Positions 52,014-61,309 are shown, counted from the first letter of the stretch. The stretch: 64,000 nucleotides of DNA from Caccoplasma sp905210875 (GCA_963931635.1 OZ007034.1:992001-1056000); one strand, 5' to 3'. The notes: generated by a model not told the origin, from the letters alone. Program-made: numbers and translations.

Positions 52014-52691
52014 TTAAAGTTTGAATTTCGTGTTGGTGTGTCGGTAGACATTGGCGTTGAAGCGGTAGAGCGAGGCACCCCGTTTCGACGACTCCTTGTC
52101 GATTTTATCGGTCTTCTCGATGCAGTCCATCTCGGCCACGCGCTTGCGGAAGTTGCGTTTGTCGATGGCCTCGCCGTAGATGGCTTCGTAGAGGTTTTGC
52201 AGGAGGGTGAGGGTGAAGAGCTCGGGCAGCAGGTTGAAGCCTATCGGCTCGCGGGCTGCTTTCTGTTTCATCTTCTCCCGGGCCATGGCCACCATCTCTT
52301 CGTGGTCGAAGATGAGAGGGGGCACTTCGTCGATGTTTACCCAGTAGGCGTTGTGCTGATGCACCGATTCGCGGTCGTACTCGTCGATGTTGATGAGGGC
52401 GTAGTAGACCACCGAGACGACCCGTTCGCCGGGGTCGCGGTCGATGGCACCGAAGGTGTGTACCTGCTCCATGTAGAGATTTTCGAGACCGGTGAGCTCG
52501 GCCAGCACCCGCTTGGCGGCCTCGTCGACACTCTCGCCTTCGCGCACGAAACCTCCCATGAGCGACCATTGCCCCTGGGCCGGTTCCATCTTGCGTTTGA
52601 GCAGGAGCAGGTGGAGCGAGCCCTGCTGGAAGCCGAAGATGACGCAGTCTACCGCAATGTAGTGTTTGATTTCGGAATGATAATACGACAT
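52014..52691 (-). CDS. araR: Nudix-type arabinose regulator AraR (NrtR family)
   Basis: The 225-residue protein has an N-terminal Nudix domain with a Nudix-box-like GGFVREGESVDEAAKRVLAE (about 46-65; the last glutamates of the REUXEE core differ, which suggests loss of hydrolysis). A C-terminal winged helix-turn-helix follows (about 150-225), with FTLTLLQNLYEAIYGEAID and RNFRKRVAEMDCIEKT. This is the layout of NrtR-family AraR, described in Bacteroides thetaiotaomicron as an arabinose-responsive regulator. It lies inside the operon it probably controls, between the symporter and araD. Binding sites cannot be proven from sequence. Confidence 0.9.
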   Translation of the reverse strand: MSYYHSEIKHYIAVDCVIFGFQQGSLHLLLLKRKMEPAQGQWSLMGGFVREGESVDEAAKRVLAELTGLENLYMEQVHTFGAIDRDPGERVVSVVYYALINIDEYDRESVHQHNAYWVNIDEVPPLIFDHEEMVAMAREKMKQKAAREPIGFNLLPELFTLTLLQNLYEAIYGEAIDKRNFRKRVAEMDCIEKTDKIDKESSKRGASLYRFNANVYRHTNTKFKL

Positions 52692-52750
52692 AGTCTGTTG
52701 TTAGGGCCGCCCGCACGGTATTTTCTTCCATGTGGACGGTGGAGAGGTTA

Positions 52751-54448
52751 TTACCAGAAATACCAGTAGAAGGCGATGGTTATGGCCAGAATGATGCAGG
52801 TGTGAATGATGTCCCACTTGTTCCAGCTGGCGCGGGTTTCGGCCCGTTGTTCGGGCGAAGAGGTGCCGAAGACGAGACCTTTGATTTTCTCTTGCGAGGG
52901 AGCCTCGGTGCAGTAGCTCACCACGATGACCACGAGGAGGCAGAAGAGGAACATCCAGCCGCAGAAGAAGAGCCAGTTAAGGTCGTAGAAGAGGTATTTG
53001 AAGAGGCTGTCACCGGCTGTGGCTCCGACCGTGGAGTAGTAGACTTTGGCACCCAGGCGGGTTAGACCGATAATCATGCCGGCAAGCAGTCCCCACATAC
53101 CGCCCTTGGCCGAGGCGCGTTTCCAGCAGATACCCAGGAGGAAGGCGGCGGCGATACCGGGAGCCAGTACCGACTGCACGTCTTGCAGGTAGGCATAGAG
53201 CACATCGCCCACGCTGCGCATGATGGGTATCCACAAGATGCCCAGCAGCACGATGACCACGGTGGCCACCTGACCTATCACCACCAGTTTTTTCTCGGGT
53301 GTGTTGGGCCGGAAGCGTTTGTAGAAGTCGATGGTGAAGAGCATGGCCGAGGAGTTGAAGAGCGAGGCCAGCGAGCTCATGAGGGCGGCCAGGATACCGC
53401 ACACCACGATACCTTTCACGCCGGCGGGCAGCAGCTTCGATACCAGGGTGGGGAAGGCGGCGTCGGCATTATGCATGCCGCTGGCCAGTATCGGCAGGAA
53501 TCCTTCGCCGCCGGCTGCCAGCGATTTCTGGTGCAGGGCAAAGGCTATCATGCCGGGAATGAGGAAGAGAAAGACGGGCAGCAGTTTGAGATAGGCACCG
53601 AAGATGGTTCCGCGGCGGGCCTCTTTCTGGTTCTTACCCGAGAGTACACGTTGCACGATGTACTGGTCGGTGCACCAGTACCAGAAGCCGATAATCGACG
53701 AGCCGATGAGTGCTCCCAGCCACGGGAAGTTGGGGTCGTTGTTGCTGCGTATGAGGTCGGTCATCGAGTCGCCGTAGTCGTTGACGGTAACGTTGCTGCA
53801 AATGCGCATCATCTCGTCCCAGCCGCCGAGTTCTCTGAATCCGAGTACCAGGATAATAAGCGAGCCGAGCAGGAGAATGGGGGTTTGCAGCACCGAGGTG
53901 TAGAGTACCGATTTCATACCGCCGAAGATGGTATAGAGGGCGGTGATGACCACCAGGCCGATGGCGGCAATCCAGAAGAAGTCGATGCCCCACAGCGTGT
54001 CGATGCCGAAGACCTGCTGGAAGACCAGTCCGCCGGCATAGACCGTCACGGCCACCTTGGTGAGTACATAGCTGATGAGTGAGATGAGCGAGAGTATCGT
54101 ACGCGACTGGGGGTTGTAGCGGCGTTCAAGAAACTCGGGCATTGTGTAGACCATGCTGCGGGAGTAGAACGGGACGAATACCCAACCGAGTATCAATATC
54201 ATCCAGCCCTGAATTTCCCAGTGAGCCATAGCCATGCCGCTCGACGCGCCAGCGCCGGCGAGGCCTATGAGGTGCTCCGAACCGATGTTCGAGGCGAAAA
54301 TCGAGGCACCGATGGCAATCCAGGTGGCGTCGCGGCCACCGAGAAAGTAATCTTTTGAGTCGTCTTGTTTTTGACGCACCACCCATACGATGATGCCTAC
54401 AAGGGCTATACAGAAGAGCCCGATGACAATCCAGTCTAATGTTTCCAC
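52751..54448 (-). CDS. Sodium/sugar symporter (SSS family), probable L-arabinose transporter AraT
   Basis: The 565-residue membrane protein has the SglT/SSS layout of 13-14 membrane helices. Marks are YFLGGRDATWIAIGASIFASNIG near residue 35 (first signature), MVYTMPEFLERRYN, GFWYWCTDQYIVQRVLSG and the sodium-site segment SSLASLFNSSAMLFTIDFYK (about 360). It imports a sugar with Na+. Its position as second gene of the arabinose operon points to L-arabinose. A gap of 31 bases separates it from galM and 59 from araR. Confidence 0.92.
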   Translation of the reverse strand: METLDWIVIGLFCIALVGIIVWVVRQKQDDSKDYFLGGRDATWIAIGASIFASNIGSEHLIGLAGAGASSGMAMAHWEIQGWMILILGWVFVPFYSRSMVYTMPEFLERRYNPQSRTILSLISLISYVLTKVAVTVYAGGLVFQQVFGIDTLWGIDFFWIAAIGLVVITALYTIFGGMKSVLYTSVLQTPILLLGSLIILVLGFRELGGWDEMMRICSNVTVNDYGDSMTDLIRSNNDPNFPWLGALIGSSIIGFWYWCTDQYIVQRVLSGKNQKEARRGTIFGAYLKLLPVFLFLIPGMIAFALHQKSLAAGGEGFLPILASGMHNADAAFPTLVSKLLPAGVKGIVVCGILAALMSSLASLFNSSAMLFTIDFYKRFRPNTPEKKLVVIGQVATVVIVLLGILWIPIMRSVGDVLYAYLQDVQSVLAPGIAAAFLLGICWKRASAKGGMWGLLAGMIIGLTRLGAKVYYSTVGATAGDSLFKYLFYDLNWLFFCGWMFLFCLLVVIVVSYCTEAPSQEKIKGLVFGTSSPEQRAETRASWNKWDIIHTCIILAITIAFYWYFW

Positions 54449-54479
54449 AATATTCGTTGTTTAAGGTTTATAAAAATGA

Positions 54480-55613
54480 TTATTCGGCAATGGAGAATCC
54501 GTAGATGCAGAGGCTCTCGTATGTCTCACCGGGACGCAGCAGGGTCGAGGGCCATTGCGGCTTGTTGGGGCTGTCGGGGTAATGTTGCGTTTCGAGGCAG
54601 ATGGCCGTCCGGGGGTTGTAGACGATACCTTTCTTGCCTTTGATCGTGCCGTCGAGGAAGTTACCCGTATAGATTTGCAATCCCGGCTCGGTGGTGCGCA
54701 CGGTGAGGCAGATGCCGGTCTCGGGCGATACCAGCCTGGCGGCGGTGCGCTCGGCGTCGCCGGCGGTGGCCAGTACCCAGTTGTGGTCGTAGCCGTTGGC
54801 ATTTTTCAGTTGTTCGTTGTTTTCATGCAGGCGGGCACCCACGGCCGTTTCGGTGCGGAAGTCCATCGGTGTACCTTCGACCGGGGCTATCTCGCCCGTG
54901 GTCATGTAGGTGCTGTCTATGGGGGTGTAGCTGTCGGCGTCGACCGTGAGCAGGTGGTCGAGAATGGTGTGGGTGGGGTCGCCCGAGAGGTTGAAGTAGG
55001 AGTGGTTGGTCATGTTCACGACGGTGGGGGCATCGGTGGTGGCCTCGTAGGCGATGACGATGGCGTTGTCGTCGGTGAGGTTGTAGGTGACTTTGGCTTT
55101 TACATGACCGGGAAAGTTTTCGTCGCCGTCGGGCGAGTCCATATAGAGTTCGAGGGTCTTGCCGTCGAGCTGTCGGGCCTCATACACCTTGTATTGCCAG
55201 CCGGCGGGGCCGCCGTGCAGGCAATGGCCGAAATTGTTTTGCGGCAGTTGCACCGTGTCGCCGTCGATGACGAGGCGGCCGTGGGCGATGCGGTTGGCAT
55301 AGCGGCCTATCGATGCGCCGAAGTCGGAGGGCACGTTCTGGTAGTCGGCGATGTTGTCAAAACCCAGAACCACGTCGCGCAGCTCGCCGTTGCGGTCGGG
55401 TACCATGAGTGAGACGATGCGTCCGCCGAAATTGGTGATGCAGACCTCCATGCCGGCGGCATTTTTCAGGGTATAGAGGGCTACCGGTTTCCCGTCGACG
55501 ACGGCATTGAAGTCGGCCGGGTCGAGACCCGAGCGGGTGGTCTCGCTCTTTTGTGTGCAGGAGACACTCAGCAGTAGAGTCAGCGCTGCCAGAAGTAAGG
55601 TGTGTTTTTTCAT
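54480..55613 (-). CDS. galM: Aldose 1-epimerase, lipoprotein form (arabinose operon)
   Basis: The 377-residue mutarotase has a lipoprotein signal with lipobox SVSC (Cys19), so it should work outside the cytoplasm. Marks are CITNFGGRIVSLMVPDRNGE, GASIGRYANRIAHGRL, the catalytic His in NMTNHSYFNLSGD and the catalytic Glu in the C-terminal CLETQHYPDSPNKPQWP. It equilibrates the alpha and beta forms of arabinose before uptake by the next gene product; this matches araM of Bacteroides. It is first in the operon. I chose the ATG at 55613 for the signal peptide; the frame extends far upstream without conserved residues. Confidence 0.93.
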   Translation of the reverse strand: MKKHTLLLAALTLLLSVSCTQKSETTRSGLDPADFNAVVDGKPVALYTLKNAAGMEVCITNFGGRIVSLMVPDRNGELRDVVLGFDNIADYQNVPSDFGASIGRYANRIAHGRLVIDGDTVQLPQNNFGHCLHGGPAGWQYKVYEARQLDGKTLELYMDSPDGDENFPGHVKAKVTYNLTDDNAIVIAYEATTDAPTVVNMTNHSYFNLSGDPTHTILDHLLTVDADSYTPIDSTYMTTGEIAPVEGTPMDFRTETAVGARLHENNEQLKNANGYDHNWVLATAGDAERTAARLVSPETGICLTVRTTEPGLQIYTGNFLDGTIKGKKGIVYNPRTAICLETQHYPDSPNKPQWPSTLLRPGETYESLCIYGFSIAE

Positions 55614-55645
55614 GATGAGGTATATTTTTTGAGTTTCAGACAACA

Positions 55646-55677
55646 GGTGTGATTTATTAACGGTGTAAAAATAACAC
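55646..55677 (-). promoter_or_regulatory. Candidate operator of the arabinose operon
   Basis: Two adjacent related 16-base units, GGTGTGATTTATTAAC (55646-55661) and GGTGTAAAAATAACAC (55662-55677). The second has GTGT/ACAC arms of a short palindrome. Position upstream of the operon fits AraR binding. No consensus is known to me, so this is a guess. Confidence 0.3.
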
Positions 55678-55801
55678 TTATTGCTGCCGGTTATTCCATT
55701 TCTTGTATGTTGTGCAACATAAAACGGCTCATTTTGAGGATAATTTTGGAGATGAAACGCTTTTTTGTCAAGAATGGAGAAATACGATAAGAACGTAGAA
55801 A

Positions 55802-55840
55802 TAAAAAGCCATCGTCCTTGTGGGGGCAGTGGCTTTTTTA
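55802..55840 (-). terminator. Terminator of the galactose operon (after galK)
   Basis: TAAAAAGCCA pairs with TGGCTTTTTTA around a longer imperfect loop; A/T arms give a T-run on both strands. It lies 29 bases past the galK stop. Confidence 0.8.
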
Positions 55841-55869
55841 TTGTGGGGTAGATTTTCTGTCGGGAGGCC

Positions 55870-57015
55870 TTACAGCTTGCGGGCACCGTCGCTGATGGCT
55901 ACGGGGTAGACCTTGGGCTCTTTGCCGAATTTGGCGGTGAAGCCTTTGACGGCCGTCTCGATGAAGTGGTCGTATTTCTCTTCGGGCACGAGGTTGATGG
56001 TGCAGCCGCCGAAGCCGCCGCCCATGACGCGCGAGCCGGTAACGCCGCATTCACGGGCCACGTCGTTGAGGTAGTCGAGTTCTTCGCAGCTCACCTCGTA
56101 GAGTTTGCTCATGCCGTGGTGGGTGCCGTACATTTTCTCACCTACGGTCTTGTAGTCGCCTTTTTCGAGGGCGTCGCAGGCGTCGAGCAGCCGCTGTATC
56201 TCTTCGATGACATATTCGGCACGCATGTAGTCTTCGGCGCTCACCTCGTTTTTCACCTCGGCCAGCATGGCCATGTCGGCGTCGCGCAGGAGCGACACTT
56301 CGGGGTGGTGTTTCTGTATGGCGGCCACGACGGTTTCGCACGATTCGCGGCGGCGGTTGTAGGCCGACGAGGCCAGTTCGTGTTTCACCACCGAGTCGAT
56401 GAGTACCAGTTTGTAGCCTTTCGGGTCGAAGGGTACATATTCGTATTCGAGCGAGCGGCAGTCGAGGCGTATCAGGTGGCCGGCCTTACCGAAGATGGAG
56501 GCAAACTGGTCCATGATGCCGCACTTCACGCCGCAGTAGTTGTGTTCGGTAGCCTGTCCTATCTTGGCCAGTTCGAACTTGTCGATGCCCAGGCCGTAGA
56601 GGTCGTTCAGGGCGAAGGCAAAGGTGCTTTCGAGGGCGGCCGACGAGGAGAGGCCGGCGCCGAGGGGCACGTCGCCCGAGAAGGCGGTGTCGAAGCCGCC
56701 CACTTTCCCTCCGCGTTTGATGATTTCGCGCACTACGCCGAAGATGTAGCAGGCCCAGTTCTGTGCCGGCTTGTCGCTCTCTTCAAGACCGAACTCGGCA
56801 TACTCGTCGAGGTCGACCGAGTAGGCGCGGACGAGATTTTTCCCGTTAGGCTTTATCTCGGCAAGAATACCTTTGTCGATGGCACCCGGCAGTACAAATC
56901 CGCCGTTGTAGTCGGTGTGTTCGCCGATGAGGTTGATGCGGCCCGGTGAGAAGTAGAGGTCGCCCGAGGTGGAGAAATATTTCTGAAAACTGTTTCTTAC
57001 GAGAGTGTTGTCCAT
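55870..57015 (-). CDS. galK: Galactokinase
   Basis: The 381-residue GHMP kinase makes galactose 1-phosphate. Marks are the substrate motif GRINLIGEHTDYNGGFVLPG near residue 24, the phosphate loop PLGAGLSSSAALE near residue 116, and the C-terminal SRVMGGGFGGCTINLV near residue 340. Length is normal. It is third in the operon galM-MFS-galK, 19 bases behind the transporter. No galT or galE is seen in the window. Confidence 0.95.
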   Translation of the reverse strand: MDNTLVRNSFQKYFSTSGDLYFSPGRINLIGEHTDYNGGFVLPGAIDKGILAEIKPNGKNLVRAYSVDLDEYAEFGLEESDKPAQNWACYIFGVVREIIKRGGKVGGFDTAFSGDVPLGAGLSSSAALESTFAFALNDLYGLGIDKFELAKIGQATEHNYCGVKCGIMDQFASIFGKAGHLIRLDCRSLEYEYVPFDPKGYKLVLIDSVVKHELASSAYNRRRESCETVVAAIQKHHPEVSLLRDADMAMLAEVKNEVSAEDYMRAEYVIEEIQRLLDACDALEKGDYKTVGEKMYGTHHGMSKLYEVSCEELDYLNDVARECGVTGSRVMGGGFGGCTINLVPEEKYDHFIETAVKGFTAKFGKEPKVYPVAISDGARKL

Positions 57016-57034
57016 AGTAAAAGTACATTAGAAG

Positions 57035-58411
57035 TTAATCGACAGGAATATCTTTGTTCACGTTTTTGCAGCCCGACACGCCGTAGTAGAGCAGGTACAC
57101 GAGGGCGGCCACGATGAGCCAGTAGCTGTTCATGTATCCGCCCACCTTCACCAGGTATTGCTGTATGAGGGGCAGAATACCGCCGCCAACGACCATCATC
57201 ATAAAGATGCCCGAGGCTTGGGCCGTGTATTTGCCCAGCCCTTCGACGGCGAGGTTGAAGATGCCGCCCCACATCACCGAGGTGCAGAGGCCGCAGAGCA
57301 CGAGCAGCAGGGCACTCACCGGTACCTGAGCTACAACGATGCCGTTGCTCACACTGTAACCGGGCATGTTGAGGGTAATAGTCTTGGGAATGAATATGGC
57401 TAATACCACCAGCACGATGGCTGTGGCCGATACGGCGATGAGCTGGGCACGGGTCGATACTTTGGCGCTGATGGCGCTGCTCAGCGTGCGGCCCACGAGC
57501 ATGAGCAGCCAGTAGATGGCCACGATGGCTCCGGCAATGGCTGAGGCGTCGCCCACGACGCCGGCACCGTTGGCACTCTGGTCGGCCAGGTAGAAGTTGA
57601 GGGTACCGGGGATACCGATTTCGACACCTACATATATGAATATGCCGATGACACCCATAACCGTGTGGCGGAAGTTCCAGGGGCTGTGCTCAAACACCTC
57701 TTTCTCTCCACCCTTGTGCAGATGCGGCTCGGGTATGTTGACAAACGAGATGATGAGGAATGCTGCGGCGAAGACGGCCATGCCTATCCACAGCAGGGGG
57801 GCGACGTCGACCATCGTGGTCGACTTGGTCAGCGAGCCGATGAGGGCACCCACAAAGAACGGGGTGAGGGTGGCCGAGAGCGAGTTGAGCGCACCGCCGG
57901 CCTGAATGAGCTGGTTGCCTTTGTTGCCGCCGCCGCCCAGAATGTTGAGCATGGGGTTTACCACGGTGTTGAGCATGCACACGCAGAAGCCGCAGATGAA
58001 GGCACCGAGCAGGTAGATGAAGTAATTGACCGTTACGGGGAACTCGGCTACTTGCAGTGCGCCACCCTTCTCGACGCTGCTCTCCATCGTGAAGAGTACG
58101 GTGTCGGTACCCACGACGCTCGACAGGTACTGTACGGCCAGGCCCACAACGCCTACAGCCATGGCCCAAAGGGCGGTCTTCTTGTATCCGATTTTCACCA
58201 GCAGGTTACCGGCGGGTATTCCCATGAAGAGGTAGGCTAGGAAGTTCATCATGTTACCCATCATGCCCAGCACGCCGTTGCCTTCGAACTGGTATCCCCA
58301 GATGGTGCCGATGGGGGCGGCCAGGTTGGTTACAAAAGAGATCATCGCAAAGATGAAAAACATCGTAATGATGGCGACGATATTTTTGTTGCTTTTCTTT
58401 TCTTGTATCAT
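57035..58411 (-). CDS. MFS sugar transporter (FHS family, glucose/galactose type)
   Basis: The 458-residue protein has 12 hydrophobic segments. The N-terminus holds IVAIITMFFIFAMISFVTNL and the repeat GIPAGNLLVKIGYKKTAL, as in FucP/GluP-like sugar:proton symporters, and ICGFCVCMLNTVVNPML is the conserved loop of FHS transporters. It sits between galM (39 bases) and galK (19 bases), so galactose is the likely substrate; glucose is also possible in this family. Confidence 0.9.
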   Translation of the reverse strand: MIQEKKSNKNIVAIITMFFIFAMISFVTNLAAPIGTIWGYQFEGNGVLGMMGNMMNFLAYLFMGIPAGNLLVKIGYKKTALWAMAVGVVGLAVQYLSSVVGTDTVLFTMESSVEKGGALQVAEFPVTVNYFIYLLGAFICGFCVCMLNTVVNPMLNILGGGGNKGNQLIQAGGALNSLSATLTPFFVGALIGSLTKSTTMVDVAPLLWIGMAVFAAAFLIISFVNIPEPHLHKGGEKEVFEHSPWNFRHTVMGVIGIFIYVGVEIGIPGTLNFYLADQSANGAGVVGDASAIAGAIVAIYWLLMLVGRTLSSAISAKVSTRAQLIAVSATAIVLVVLAIFIPKTITLNMPGYSVSNGIVVAQVPVSALLLVLCGLCTSVMWGGIFNLAVEGLGKYTAQASGIFMMMVVGGGILPLIQQYLVKVGGYMNSYWLIVAALVYLLYYGVSGCKNVNKDIPVD

Positions 58412-58450
58412 AACTTTCTTATTTATAAAATTTTTGAGCAGCGGTAAACA

Positions 58451-59539
58451 TTATTGTCGCACCGAGAACTGGTAACGGCAGGTCTGTGTGTAGGTCTCGC
58501 CGGGGCGCAGCACCGTCGAGGGGAAGTGGGGCTTGTTGGGGCTGTCGGGAAAGTGTTGGGTCTCGAAGCACACGGCCGTGCGGGCGTTGTAGCGATGACC
58601 CTCTTTTCCGGCAAAACCGTTGAGCCAGTTGCCGGTGTAGAGCTGTACGCCGGGTTCAGTGGTATAGACGCTCATGACAATACCCGTCAGGGGAGAGTAG
58701 GCCTCGGCCGCCCAGGCATATTCGCCGGGGAAATCTTTGGCCAGCACATAGTTGTGGTCGTATCCGCGGCCGAAGCGCAGTTGTTCGAAGTCGTCGTCGA
58801 TGCGCAGGCCTATGGCAGTGGGTTGTCTGAAATCCATCGGAGTGCCTTCGACCGGGGCAATCACGCCGGTAGGTACCGACTTGTCGTCCATCGGTGTGAA
58901 GAACGGGGCGTTGATGGTAACGATGTGGTTGGTAACTTCGCCGTCGCCGTCGCCGTTGAGGTTGAAGAACGAGTGGTGGGTGGGGTTGCACACCGTAGCC
59001 TTGTCGGTCGTAGCCCGGTAGTGTATCTCCATGGCGTTTTCGTTTGTGAGCGAGTAGGTGACCTCTATCTTCAAATTTCCGGGGAAGCCCTCCTCGCCGT
59101 CGGGCGACAGATAGGTGAGGTGCAGTGTCTGGGTGTCGCTCTGGCGGGCTTCCCACACGACCTCGTTATATCCCTTGATGCCGCCGTGCAGGGCGCAGTC
59201 GGGGTTGTTCGAGGCTATGGTGTATTCTTTCCCGTCTAGGGTGAAGTGGCATTTGCCGATGCGGTTACCGTAGCGACCTATGAGGGCGCCGAGGTATTTC
59301 TCGGGCGAGTGCAGGTAGCCGTCGATGGAGCTGTGGCCCAGTACGACGTCGGTCATCTTGCCGGTGCGGTCGGGCACCAGCAGGGAAACGACGATGCCGC
59401 CGTAGTTGGTGATGCATATTTCGGCACCGTTGCGATTGGTCAGTCTGAAAAGCGAAACCTTTTTACCGTCGATGACGGTATCAAAGTCGGCGAACGATAG
59501 TCCCGACTGTGTTTTTTCGGTCAGATTTATGGCATTCAT
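58451..59539 (-). CDS. galM: Aldose 1-epimerase, cytoplasmic form (galactose operon)
   Basis: The 362-residue mutarotase has the same layout as the other galM in this window, but starts MNAINLTEKTQSGLSFADFD and has no signal, so it should be cytoplasmic. Marks are CITNYGGIVVSLLVPDR, GALIGRYGNRIGKCHF, the catalytic His in NPTHHSFFNLNGDG and the catalytic Glu in CFETQHFPDSPNKPHFP. It supplies alpha-galactose for GalK. First gene of the galactose operon; the hairpin at 59564-59600 lies just upstream, leaving little room for a promoter. Confidence 0.95.
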   Translation of the reverse strand: MNAINLTEKTQSGLSFADFDTVIDGKKVSLFRLTNRNGAEICITNYGGIVVSLLVPDRTGKMTDVVLGHSSIDGYLHSPEKYLGALIGRYGNRIGKCHFTLDGKEYTIASNNPDCALHGGIKGYNEVVWEARQSDTQTLHLTYLSPDGEEGFPGNLKIEVTYSLTNENAMEIHYRATTDKATVCNPTHHSFFNLNGDGDGEVTNHIVTINAPFFTPMDDKSVPTGVIAPVEGTPMDFRQPTAIGLRIDDDFEQLRFGRGYDHNYVLAKDFPGEYAWAAEAYSPLTGIVMSVYTTEPGVQLYTGNWLNGFAGKEGHRYNARTAVCFETQHFPDSPNKPHFPSTVLRPGETYTQTCRYQFSVRQ

Positions 59540-59563
59540 AATAAGATGTATCGGTTTTATACG

Positions 59564-59600
59564 CTCCTCTCCCGGTGTAGAAGAACAGCCGGGAGAGGAG
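59564..59600 (-). terminator. Hairpin between the DHOD-like gene and the galactose operon
   Basis: CTCCTCTCCCGG (59564-59575) pairs perfectly with CCGGGAGAGGAG (59589-59600), 13-base loop, no T-run. Only 24 bases separate it from the galM start, so it could also act in control of the galactose operon. Confidence 0.65.
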
Positions 59601-59633
59601 TGGGGTATGAGGATAAAATAGAAGTTCGTCTGA

Positions 59634-60614
59634 TTAATGGTTGGCGGCTTCGCGGTATTGGCGAATGAACTGCAACCGTTCGTAGTAGGCTACGTCGGGA
59701 ATGTTTTTGTAGTTGAGCGCGCCAATGGCTTGTTGGAGCGAAGCAAATCCTTGCTCTTTGAGCCAGCCGGTGAGGAAGTCGAGCATCTTGGCTACGATGG
59801 TCTCACCGTTGATGTAGAGGGTGGAGCAGAGTTCGGCGGCCGATGCACCGGCCAGAATCACCTTCACGAGGTCTTCGGGGCTGTGTACGCCGGTCGAGGC
59901 GGCCAGCGGCATTTTTACCTGACCCGAGACGATGCCCAACCAGCGCAGGGTGTCGCTCAGTTCGGCCGGTGTGCTGAATGGGTGGCCGGCTACAAGGCGA
60001 CGGGTATGAATGTCGATGTCGGGTTGCCACGGACGGTTGAAGAGTACGACACCGGCGGCTCCGGCAGCACGCAACTGGTCGACAACCGATACCAGGTTGG
60101 AGAGGTTGCGGCTGATTTTCACCGTTACGGGTATGTGTACGGTGGCCTTGACCTTTTGCAATATCTCGACGTGGAGCTTGCCGATGGTGCCGGGGCGGTA
60201 TTCGGTCGTGGGGTTGATTTTCTGTATGTTCAGTTCGATGGCACTGGCACCGGCTTTTTCTAGGTCGGCGGCAAAGGCCTCCCAACTGCCGTCGTCGTAG
60301 CAGTTGATGCTGGCGATGACGGGTATCGATACGGCCTTGCGAGCTTCCCGTATCAAAGTGAGGTATTTCTCCACCTCGTGAGCCTTGACGATGTGTTGGA
60401 GGTAGTCATATGCTTCGGGGTAGTCGCTGTCGGAACTGTTGAGCAGATGTTCGCTTTGAGCGGCGAGCTGCTCTTCAAAGAGCGATTTCAGTACGACGGC
60501 ACCCACACCCGCTTTTTCGAGGGCGATGATTTTTTCGACACTGTCGGTCAGTCCCGAACTGGCTGCGATGATAGGATTCTTCAATTCCAATCCTGCATAC
60601 TGGGTCTTTAACAT
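59634..60614 (-). CDS. Dihydroorotate dehydrogenase-like flavoprotein
   Basis: The 326-residue protein has the FMN-binding barrel of class 1 dihydroorotate dehydrogenases: LKTQYAGLELKNPIIAASSG, GAVVLKSLFEEQ, IPVIASINCYDDGSW, AIELNIQKINP, and TVKISRNLSNL, then VVLFNRPWQPDIDI and LAASTGVHSPEDLVK. Pyrimidine-making PyrD usually has a Cys or Ser base at the loop here filled by another sequence, so it may act on another substrate; Bacteroidetes carry this form next to a true pyrD. I chose ATG 60614 for the barrel start. Last gene of the engB operon. Confidence 0.85.
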   Translation of the reverse strand: MLKTQYAGLELKNPIIAASSGLTDSVEKIIALEKAGVGAVVLKSLFEEQLAAQSEHLLNSSDSDYPEAYDYLQHIVKAHEVEKYLTLIREARKAVSIPVIASINCYDDGSWEAFAADLEKAGASAIELNIQKINPTTEYRPGTIGKLHVEILQKVKATVHIPVTVKISRNLSNLVSVVDQLRAAGAAGVVLFNRPWQPDIDIHTRRLVAGHPFSTPAELSDTLRWLGIVSGQVKMPLAASTGVHSPEDLVKVILAGASAAELCSTLYINGETIVAKMLDFLTGWLKEQGFASLQQAIGALNYKNIPDVAYYERLQFIRQYREAANH

Positions 60615-60634
60615 GATAATAGGGGTCTTTATGG

Positions 60635-61309
60635 TTAATAATTTCTTTCTCCAAAAATAAGGGTTCCCACCCGCACCATGGTCGTTCCGCACGTGAGGGC
60701 TATGCGATAGTCGTGCGACATGCCCATGGAGATTTCCGAGAACTTCTCGTCGTCGGCAAAATAGTTTGCCTTGATTTCGCCGAAGAAGCGGTGCAAACGT
60801 TCAAATTCTTCCCGCACGGTGTTCTCATCGTCGGTGAGGGTGGCCATGCCCATGACGCCGCGCAGGCGCACGTGCGAGAGTGCGCGCCAGGCTCCCGATG
60901 CCAGGTAGTCGCGACACTCATCGAGAGAGAAGCCGAATTTGGTCTCTTCCTCGGCGATGTGCAGTTGAAGCAGACAGTCGACGGTGCGGCCGCAGCGGGC
61001 GGCACACCGCTCTACCTCGTCGAGCAGGTGCGGGGTGTCGATGCTGTGTATAAGCGAGATGAAGGGAACAATCTGTTTCACCTTGTTGGTTTGCAGATGT
61101 CCGATAAAGTGCCATTCGATGTCGGCCGGGAGAGCAGCCTGCTTGGCCACCAGCTCCTGTACCCGGCTCTCGCCGAAGATGCGTTGCCCCGCCTCGTAGG
61201 CGGCACGCAGCGAGTCTACGGGGTGGAACTTCGACACCGCGACAAGGGTAACACCCTTGGGAAGGGTCGATTGTACGGCGTGCAGATTTCGAGCTATATC
61301 GATTTCCAT
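60635..61309 (-). CDS. YggS/PLPBP-family pyridoxal phosphate-binding protein
   Basis: The 224-residue protein is a fold-type III PLP barrel without known enzymatic action that keeps vitamin B6 and amino acid levels in balance. The PLP lysine is in VTLVAVSKFHPVDS near residue 27. FGESRVQEL, EWHFIGHLQTNKVKQI and the phosphate-binding LSMGMSHDY-like ISMGMSHDYRIAL near the end are typical. Length is normal. It lies between DUF4494 (13 bases) and the DHOD-like gene (20 bases). Confidence 0.94.
   Translation of the reverse strand: MEIDIARNLHAVQSTLPKGVTLVAVSKFHPVDSLRAAYEAGQRIFGESRVQELVAKQAALPADIEWHFIGHLQTNKVKQIVPFISLIHSIDTPHLLDEVERCAARCGRTVDCLLQLHIAEEETKFGFSLDECRDYLASGAWRALSHVRLRGVMGMATLTDDENTVREEFERLHRFFGEIKANYFADDEKFSEISMGMSHDYRIALTCGTTMVRVGTLIFGERNY

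Larger units (their letters stand above)
55614..55869. other. Promoter region of the arabinose operon
   Basis: Between galK and the lipoprotein galM. No TAnnTTTG box is seen on the minus strand. It holds the repeat pair at 55646-55677 and the galK terminator at 55802-55840. Confidence 0.5.
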
